Positions 56,860 to 64,000 of a stretch of 64,000 bases of DNA are shown here, one piece after another (the first letter of the stretch is position 1; every line of letters starts with the position of its first letter). This stretch comes from Hofstenia miamia (taxonomy: Eukaryota > Xenacoelomorpha > Acoela), in NCBI GenBank assembly GCA_004352715.1, contig SCFE01000074.1, positions 326,442 to 390,441 of the forward strand, written 5' to 3'. Below the pieces are notes generated by a model. The model saw only the letters and a list, made by a program, of their open reading frames with translations, was not told the origin of the DNA and made no database searches. The translations under genes were made by a program, and so were the position numbers.

Positions 56860-56920
56860 GCCTCGTCTAGGCGCGCAGTGCGCTAAGTCAGAGATTGTAG
56901 CACCAAATCGCGAATTAAAA
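56860..56920 (+). repeat. possible tRNA-Met-like fragment or SINE head
   Basis: GCCTCGTCTAGGCGCGCAGT followed by GCGCTAAGTCAGAG resembles the 5' half of eukaryotic elongator tRNA-Met (GCCTCGTTAGCGCAGT…GCGC). The anticodon arm and T arm are not intact, so it is at best a decayed tRNA pseudogene or SINE head. Confidence 0.25.
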
Positions 56921-57150
56921 TAAAACAATAACGAGGAGACAATTCTCTATCTTGTGGTATTGTCAGATAATAAATATAATTATTTCATGAGTTATAAGCG
57001 TTTAAAAATTATTTGGCAAAACGATTAAAGATTTCCTAGTACAATTAGGATTCAGAAAGCCGTCTATGTTTTTTTCATTTTGCTTGTTTGCCATGCGCAA
57101 AATTAAGTTTTTCCATTTTCAAAAATGATGACACTGTTTTGCATGTACAT

Positions 57151-58651
57151 CAGAGTTGGAATTGGGTTGGACCTAAAGTTGGGTTAGGTTGAGCTTGGGC
57201 CGGATTTTTGAGATAGCAATTTGACCTGGGCGGGGCTTGGGCCTAATACTTTAGTTGGTATTTGAAATGCAGAAAAAATTTACTTGAAAACTTCAACTTT
57301 GCAACTGCAAAAAACATTCTCTTTTAATTTAATTAGCCCTGCATTGTTGGTCAGTGCAATACTTCTAACATCTAGGTTTTGTCTGCTACAAGCAAAGAGC
57401 GTTTATGAATATTTCACTTACTTTTTGCTGATGGAAGTTGATGTAAGTTGGCAGAGAATTCTAGTAATTTAATATATAAGAACTGATATGTTTCTAAATA
57501 ATAAAAAGTACGATTGAAATCCTGGTTATAATTAATTGTGGTAATAATTATATTACAATATTAGTGAAGGTGGTAGGAAGAACTTATGAAACGTGACAAT
57601 TATAAGATACCTTGGCCGTAGAGCAAGTACTCAGCAGAGGGTTGCAAAAATAGTATTATTACTACAGTGACTAAATACCAACATTTTTTCTTAAAATATT
57701 ACCTAAATTGTTGTAGTAAAAGAAATTAACAACATTTTAAATGAAATTCGTGTAAACACTTGTTAATATTTTTTAGTTAAACTCCAGTAGTCTTGTAGAA
57801 CGTGTAAAAATACATATACAAATTAAAATAAACACAAATTCTGTCGTCATATGGAATCAATTGTTATGAAATGTTTGGGTAAAAGAAGTTTGTTTACAAA
57901 CAGCTAATTACAATCATCGATTTAATTGCAAAATTGGCAGTTAAGTTTTGCCATGACCAGTTAATAATAAAATATCTGGCTATTTAACATGTTGATAAAT
58001 CGTAGTCAGTTATGCCAACAATCGCAATTATCTCACTTAGCATTATATGTTTTGCATAAAAGCCTAAGCAAAAGATTAAAATATTAGAAGGTTCATTTAC
58101 AAAAAAGAGGAGACACACATCATTTACATTTTGCGCTCTGAATTTTGAGATTTTGTAAATTTATGAGATGAAAGCGTTTAACAATTTTAAGAGGAAACCA
58201 ACAAAAAGCTTAAAAAATCTCTGAGCTATTTTAAGTTTAATCTATGCACAAATTTTAAAAAATTTGGAAATTTTTGTTTTGATTGATAACATTTGTGAAA
58301 ATGCACATCGAATTTTGTAGTCAAATGCAATAATTTACAGGAAGGTCACAAATCTGCTCCAGACCTACGGCCCTGCATTATACGTTTACTGTATTTTGAA
58401 CAGAATTGAATTAGAATTGTTGACGGACTAAAGCGAATATGCACCTATGCCCATACCGATCAATACATTGTGAAAATTGTCCAATTATATTCTAAGTGTA
58501 GTGCTTATGTGCAAAAGACACTATCAGTGGTGCAAAAGAAAAATAATTTGGGCCGGGACGTGCTTGGGCCGAATAGTTATTATTTTGAAATGGGCCTAAA
58601 CTGCATAGGGCCGGGTTTGTACCCAAAAAAATCAGCCCAATTCTAACTCTG
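57151..58651 (-). mobile_element. hAT element, about 1.5 kb
   Basis: Ends CAGAGTTGGAATTGGGTTG (left) and CAGAGTTAGAATTGGGCTG (right, inverted), flanked by atgtacat and gtgtacat (7 of 8): a hAT-type 8-bp TSD. Both ends carry TTGGGCC-rich subterminal sequence. Minus strand near 57460-57290 reads TSTSISKK…, then SRQNLDVRSIALTNNAGLIK and LKENVF, resembling the hAT dimerisation domain. Non-autonomous. Confidence 0.75.
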
Positions 58652-59483
58652 GTGTACATGTTTATGATAGTACGGCCGCCACAACCCAGCCAGTCTGACC
58701 CTGCGGTAGCGATCCATAAATTAATGTTTTTTTCCCTGTAAAATAATTTTCCTAAACTTTATTTTCATAAACTCTATTTTTTAACCAAATATATTAGCAG
58801 AAACTGATACGAGTATTTTCACTGTAACTTAGTCTGAAAAATATTTGAACTTAAGTATTAATACTTCATAGCAATTTTAGAACATTATCAACATCCTCAT
58901 AAGTTCAAAACTAATTTTTGGCGTTCACATTTAAAACTGCTGACAATCTCACTAAATTAAAAAACGTTGTAACAAAGTTGTAGGTCTGAACGCTACTTAA
59001 GTCACATCATGAAAATTTCACGCAACATATTTATTGATTTCCGCCTTCAATGGTAATATATTAAATTTTGTATTTACAGGCATTTTAGTTTGCCTGTGTT
59101 TTCATGTTTTGATAGCAATTAAATTGTCATTGATTTTCACACTTTAAGAAAAAGTACCGATATACAAAGAAGAACAGGTTGTGACTGCAACTCGAAGTTC
59201 GCAATCAAGCAAAATTTATAAAAAGTTTGAATTTATAAATTACAACTTTAATAAATATACACGAATGCGGTAATTATTTGTAAGTAAATAAAAGCTTATG
59301 ATAAACCAAATCATATATTCATGTACGAGAGATCTTAAAATACAGAGAATTTTAGTTACAACATAGTATATATACTCAATATTTAGTTTGATGCTGTTGC
59401 TTTTACTTTCTTAATGTTCAATATAATTATACTATTTACAATTCTAATAAGTATTCGTTCCTTGTTACTCTTAAAGTAGTTAG
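58652..59483. other. intergenic, nothing recognised
   Basis: No supported feature. Confidence 0.4.
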
Positions 59484-59610
59484 CAGGGTTGCCGTTGATG
59501 TTGATTTGAATTGATATCAACATGTTGATATCAAATCACTTGATTTGATTTGATTTGATATTGATTTTCAAATTAATTGATTTCAATTGATTTGAATTGA
59601 TTTATAAATC
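59484..59610 (+). mobile_element. hAT-type end with TTGATTTGA low-complexity tract
   Basis: CAGGGTTGCCGTTGATG matches the CAGGGTTGCC start common in hAT elements; it is followed by about 110 bases of TTGATTTGA/TTGATATCA words. Only the left end is seen. Confidence 0.5.
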
Positions 59611-59737
59611 TCGAAAATTTATAAGCAATAAAATACAATATAGGAATCTTTATTAGTTTGTGATACAGAAGCGCTTAAAAATTGTAAAAACGCCTGAGTT
59701 AACTAGGGCTAGGTTTATTTTATTATATATATATATA

Positions 59738-59891
59738 NNNNNNNNNNNNNNNNNNNNNNNNNNNNNNNNNNNNNNNNNNNNNNNNNNNNNNNNNNNNNNN
59801 NNNNNNNNNNNNNNNNNNNNNNNNNNNNNNNNNNNNNNNNNNNNNNNNNNNNNNNNNNNNNNNNNNNNNNNNNNNNNNNNNNNNNNNNNNN
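59738..59891. other. assembly gap, 154 N
   Basis: Flanked by (TA)n on the left (59724-59737) and an (ATAC)n run on the right (59892-59918). Confidence 1.
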
Positions 59892-60891
59892 ATACATACA
59901 TACATACATACATACATATTAAAAAGGCGTACACAGTGGAAGTCGGGTCCAATTTTTCATAGTACACAGTGGGACTTACGTGTAAATTTGAAACGACTTG
60001 AAAGAATGTTAAAATATTTTAACAACGCAACTTCACGGTAATTGCATATATTTTTTGCTAAACCACGGAATTTTCTTAAAATGATGAATTTTTTATAATA
60101 CCAGTCTGTACGCTCAAAAATTTTAGTTACCGTTTTGTACATGTTTCAAAGTAGCGATGGATATCTGGTCTGATGATTCCGAATTTGAAGCCTTGACGCG
60201 AAATATTAATGCATCAGCTGGATGTGATATGGTATTACCTTATTCTTAACTTATTTTCGACAAAATGTTTTAGATTAATAAGAGTGTATGTCAAAAGAAG
60301 ACGAAAACTTAGTGTTCGTGAAGCGACCAACGGCAAACAATTAAAGAAATACGCTCCGATTTTAGTCGTTCTGCAGCACGTGAAAAAAATTTTAAGTAAA
60401 AATATAATGTTGTCGAAGATACCCTCCATAAATGCAATGACGGTAGTTAAGCAAACAATTAAAAATGTCTGTACTGACCATTTTAAGAATGCTATAAAAA
60501 TTGACCATGCGCATTTGCAAGCACTTGTTTTTTTTATTTGCAGTCTAGTTTAACTTGTCGCCTTGCATCACTACTTGCATTTAACTTTAAAATATATTGA
60601 AGAACTAAAGAATGGCAAACCATTAGCGAACACAAAACATAAGACAGGGTATAAAATTCCGTTGCGATTGCTGCTACACCTATTTAAGTTCGAAACATGA
60701 ACATGCTCATAAATTCATATAAAAAACACATAGTGTGCATTGTGAATTAATTTTTGGCAATAAAAATCAAAATATTTGTACCACAATATCAACTCAGATT
60801 AGAAATGCAATACAACATTACTTATCTTCATATTCTAAATTCAATTTTAATTCAGCGTCTGTAAGGAAGTTCTGGGATAGTCATATATTGA

Positions 60892-61218
60892 ATGATTCCT
60901 CAAAAAGTAAAGCAAGCACATCTTCGTCCAACTGGCCACACAATTGAAACGGCAAGAAAGGAATACATCCAGTCAATCATTTCTTATCTATCAGCTATGT
61001 ATGAAAGTGTGCTTTCAATACCAACAACTTCAAAAGGAAGCATTTCAAACCCATTAGAAAAACAAAGATTCGAATTTATAAATGCCTTAAATAATTTTAG
61101 TAAAAATTGCAACTGGAATAATAATGGGAGGGCGCTTCTTAAACTGTTTGAAAATATTTTTCAGAAGAGACTGTATCAAGAATTTGCAACAAGCTTCGTT
61201 TTGCAGCTAAATACTTAA
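60892..61218 (+). pseudogene. unknown C-terminal coding piece, copy 1
   Basis: Open frame encoding …QAHLRPTGHTIETARKEYIQ, SIISYLSAMYESVLSIPTT, then FEFINALNNFSKNCNWNNNG and RALLKLFENIFQKRLYQEFA, ending LQLNT. Helical and protein-like. Repeated with a few percent divergence at 61231-61527 across the single n at 61225. No family recognised. Confidence 0.4.
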
Positions 61219-61225
61219 AGCCATN

Positions 61226-61527
61226 AGCACACCTTCGTCAAACTGGCCACACAATTGAAACGGCAAGAAAGGAATATATTCAGTCAATCATTTCCTATCT
61301 ATCAGCTATGTATGAAAATGTGCTTTCAATACCAACAACTTCAAAACGAGGATTTCAAACCCATTAAAAAACAAAAAATTGAATTTATAAATGCCTTGAA
61401 TACTTTTAGTAAAAATTGCAACTGGAATAATAATGGGAGGGCGCTTCTTAAACTGTTTGAAAAGATTCTTCAGAAGAGACTGTATCAAGAATTTGCAACA
61501 AGCTTCATTTTGCAGCTAAATACTTAA
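61226..61527 (+). repeat. second copy of 60923-61218
   Basis: Starts right after the single n (contig join). Substitutions and an indel relative to copy 1 alter the frame in the middle, but the last 48 codons agree (…NWNNNGRALLKLFEKILQ). Likely the other haplotype. Confidence 0.85.
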
Positions 61528-61662
61528 AGCCATAAATACTTTTATTTTTTGTGTGTAATATGTTTTTAAGTTTGGTTTTTCAGTGGTTTTTGTTAGTTTT
61601 GAAAAAAATTCATGTAGAGTGGGAGTTATAATTTTTTTCCCACCAATTATCGTACAGAGTGG

Positions 61663-62662
61663 NNNNNNNNNNNNNNNNNNNNNNNNNNNNNNNNNNNNNN
61701 NNNNNNNNNNNNNNNNNNNNNNNNNNNNNNNNNNNNNNNNNNNNNNNNNNNNNNNNNNNNNNNNNNNNNNNNNNNNNNNNNNNNNNNNNNNNNNNNNNNN
61801 NNNNNNNNNNNNNNNNNNNNNNNNNNNNNNNNNNNNNNNNNNNNNNNNNNNNNNNNNNNNNNNNNNNNNNNNNNNNNNNNNNNNNNNNNNNNNNNNNNNN
61901 NNNNNNNNNNNNNNNNNNNNNNNNNNNNNNNNNNNNNNNNNNNNNNNNNNNNNNNNNNNNNNNNNNNNNNNNNNNNNNNNNNNNNNNNNNNNNNNNNNNN
62001 NNNNNNNNNNNNNNNNNNNNNNNNNNNNNNNNNNNNNNNNNNNNNNNNNNNNNNNNNNNNNNNNNNNNNNNNNNNNNNNNNNNNNNNNNNNNNNNNNNNN
62101 NNNNNNNNNNNNNNNNNNNNNNNNNNNNNNNNNNNNNNNNNNNNNNNNNNNNNNNNNNNNNNNNNNNNNNNNNNNNNNNNNNNNNNNNNNNNNNNNNNNN
62201 NNNNNNNNNNNNNNNNNNNNNNNNNNNNNNNNNNNNNNNNNNNNNNNNNNNNNNNNNNNNNNNNNNNNNNNNNNNNNNNNNNNNNNNNNNNNNNNNNNNN
62301 NNNNNNNNNNNNNNNNNNNNNNNNNNNNNNNNNNNNNNNNNNNNNNNNNNNNNNNNNNNNNNNNNNNNNNNNNNNNNNNNNNNNNNNNNNNNNNNNNNNN
62401 NNNNNNNNNNNNNNNNNNNNNNNNNNNNNNNNNNNNNNNNNNNNNNNNNNNNNNNNNNNNNNNNNNNNNNNNNNNNNNNNNNNNNNNNNNNNNNNNNNNN
62501 NNNNNNNNNNNNNNNNNNNNNNNNNNNNNNNNNNNNNNNNNNNNNNNNNNNNNNNNNNNNNNNNNNNNNNNNNNNNNNNNNNNNNNNNNNNNNNNNNNNN
62601 NNNNNNNNNNNNNNNNNNNNNNNNNNNNNNNNNNNNNNNNNNNNNNNNNNNNNNNNNNNNNN
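61663..62662. other. assembly gap, exactly 1000 N
   Basis: Placeholder-size gap, followed directly by a (TA)n run (62663-62691). Confidence 1.
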
Positions 62663-62691
<29 letters not shown>

Positions 62692-62696
<5 letters not shown>

Positions 62697-63387
62697 AATT
62701 CGAAAATATTCCTAGAGCCCTTTCTACAAAATATTAATAAGCCTTTGGAACAAAATTGTCGACTAACTCTAAAGCATTTGGCTGCCAAGCTAAAATATAA
62801 TCCACACATGCAATAGACGTATCTACAAGCACAGTACAACGACATCTTGATAGAGCCAACTTTACACTACAAAATATGGCCAAGTGAAAATGATTTGCTG
62901 AATCCATTTTAAGACTTAAATCAGAGCATAAAATTTATTATTTCCATGATAAGAGTTGTTTAAATATGATTTGCAAAAGGATTTAGAAAAGGATCAATTT
63001 GAGGCCAGTGTTGCAGAACTACACTGCCAAATTCCAAAGGCCCAAATTTATAGTGCACCTTTATTACAGATTGAATTTTTTGGTCCTCTGTCAAATAGAG
63101 GACCAAGAAGTTCAATGAAGTTAGGTAGGCCCAAATATTGGAAGATGAACAAACCGGATGTGACTCTTATGAATCTAGTGAAAGGGGATTTTTGAAAGTT
63201 TAATAGGTATACAAGGGCCCTATTTAGGCAATTCGTTCTTTCAGTATGCACAGAGGCACTGCGCAAGATTTATGTTTGAAGATGATTTACAGTATCTAAA
63301 ATAAAGTAAACATTGTATACATTTCTAGTTCGTTTTGTGTCTTAGTTTCATTTTTTAATAAAGTCATAGTTTGATATTTAATAGAAA
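62692..63387 (+). other. unassigned stretch with weak coding-like frames
   Basis: Plus-strand frames KIFLEPFLQNINKPLEQNCR (62704-62813) and YDLQKDLEKDQFEASVAELH …KLGRPKYWKMNKPDVTLMNL (62959-63195) have protein-like composition, and AATAAAG follows at 63301. No splice pattern or family supports them. Confidence 0.2.
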
Positions 63388-63471
63388 TTGAATGACTTAT
63401 GTTTTAAGTTGAATGTGTTAATTTTTAATTTGAATGCAATAATTTTTTATTTGAATGCGTTAGTTTTTAAA
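63388..63471. repeat. 21-bp minisatellite, four units
   Basis: Four consecutive 21-base units start TTGAATG at 63388, 63409, 63430 and 63451, with a fifth partial TTGAACG at 63472. In one frame each unit gives a heptad of the form LNxxxFx. Confidence 0.85.
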
Positions 63472-63544
63472 TTGAACGGTAAAAGGTGTAGATCATTTCT
63501 TATTCATTTATTTTTACGTGATTCTTCTATTTCAGATGTAATAG

Positions 63545-63612
63545 CAGAGGCGCACCCAGAGGGGGGGAACTGGGGGAACGTTCCCCCCCTCAACAGAGCA
63601 CAGATGCAATAG
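63545..63612 (+). mobile_element. hAT-like end, third copy of family
   Basis: CAGAGGCGCACCCAGAGGGG followed by GGGAACTGGGGGAACGTTCC and CCTCAACAGAGCACAGATGC matches (inverted) the right end at 40600-40656 and 42575-42618. It diverges after about 65 bases; no second end before the window edge. Confidence 0.65.
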
Positions 63613-64000
63613 TTTCAAATATTGTCATGATTTTAGATAAACTTTTGCAAACAAAATTGAGAGTAATATCATTAACTTGTAATAACAGTCAAATTAACAT
63701 TTCAGTTTATAATAAATTGCTGGATATGTATGATGGAATTAATAATGGATATCGCATTCAGTAGTCTGGTCCACCTATCTTTGTCCTATTTGCAGTCGTT
63801 CATCTTATGAAAACGGTTCGAAATAATTGGTGGTACAGATTTTCGACTTTTACGCTCCCCTCATTTGAATTCTGTGTGGATGTATTCAATTTATCTGTAA
63901 GCGAAAAATCGAAACCACATGGAGTTCATTATTTAAACTATACAAACAAGAAAATGAAATGAAGTACTTCCTACTAATCCATCATTAAATAGGTTGCTTT
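63613..64000. other. right edge, nothing recognised
   Basis: No supported feature; probably interior of the hAT-like element or flank. Confidence 0.35.

Larger units (their letters stand above)
59929..61662 (+). mobile_element. unidentified element or gene remnant with bracketing motifs
   Basis: GTACACAGTGG occurs at 59929 and 59962; at the other side GTAGAGTGGG (61614) and GTACAGAGTGG (61652) stand in the same orientation with similar spacing (33 and 38 bases). Between them are coding-like pieces: MDIWSDDSEFEALTRNINAS (60157), KFRCDCCYTYLSSKHEHAH (zinc-finger-like, near 60650), SASVRKFWDSHILNDSS (60860), and FEFINALNNFSKNCNWNNNG to a stop at 61218. Frames change between pieces. Family not recognised; a decayed transposon is my best guess. 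Confidence 0.4.

Noticed and set aside
61583-62845. 384-411 codon frames on both strands
   Set aside because: Almost entirely N, with (TA)n at one end.

Overview
The window is AT-rich eukaryotic nuclear DNA, most likely from an invertebrate metazoan. The coding sequence that can be read is split by GT-AG introns, and the rest is dominated by decayed metazoan transposable elements: CR1/L2/Rex-type LINEs, hAT, piggyBac and Tc1/mariner elements, and MITEs. There is no operon structure, CRISPR array, rRNA gene or intact tRNA gene. Runs of (TA)n and (TAA)n are frequent, and several sit at LINE 3' ends. The sequence is a draft scaffold: two gaps are exactly 1000 N, four are shorter, and seven isolated single n bases mark contig joins. 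Most near-identical duplications abut these joins and are probably unmerged haplotypes.

Layout. 1-8 kb: gene-poor, with two weak candidate coding regions (minus strand 1016-2234, plus strand 2389-2672). 7.9-8.5 kb: LINE 3' end. 8.9-18.7 kb: the best gene, nine coding exons on the plus strand encoding a 463-residue coiled-coil protein of unassigned family, with LINE and hAT debris in its introns. 19.2-20.8 kb: an unclassified DNA transposon with 16-bp terminal inverted repeats (TIRs) and seven internal copies of a TATGTCGGACGGAAAAT-like motif. 21.2-22.7 kb: LINE reverse transcriptase (RT) joined to an inverted LINE piece, then a piggyBac-like C-terminus split by a MITE. 24.1-31.5 kb: three LINEs stacked in the same minus orientation, the largest with recognisable PHD, esterase, endonuclease and RT regions and hit by two DNA elements. 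32.9-36.7 kb: a MITE, a hAT element carrying its own nested MITE, and a piggyBac-like element. 38-43 kb: duplicated blocks, hAT-like elements, a mariner-type fragment and the first visible exon of a LITAF/CDIP-like gene that runs into a gap. 44-48.4 kb: a Tc1/mariner-superfamily transposon and a 1.29-kb assembly duplication. 52 kb: an internally deleted mariner. 57.2-58.7 kb: a hAT element. 59.9-61.6 kb: an unidentified coding remnant bracketed by GTACACAGTGG-like motifs. 62.7-64 kb: mostly unassigned, with a 21-bp minisatellite and a hAT end.

Functionally, only two host genes are well supported: the coiled-coil gene and the partial LITAF-like exon. The rest is a layered transposon record whose target-site duplications (TSDs) and interrupted reading frames allow several insertion orders to be read directly.
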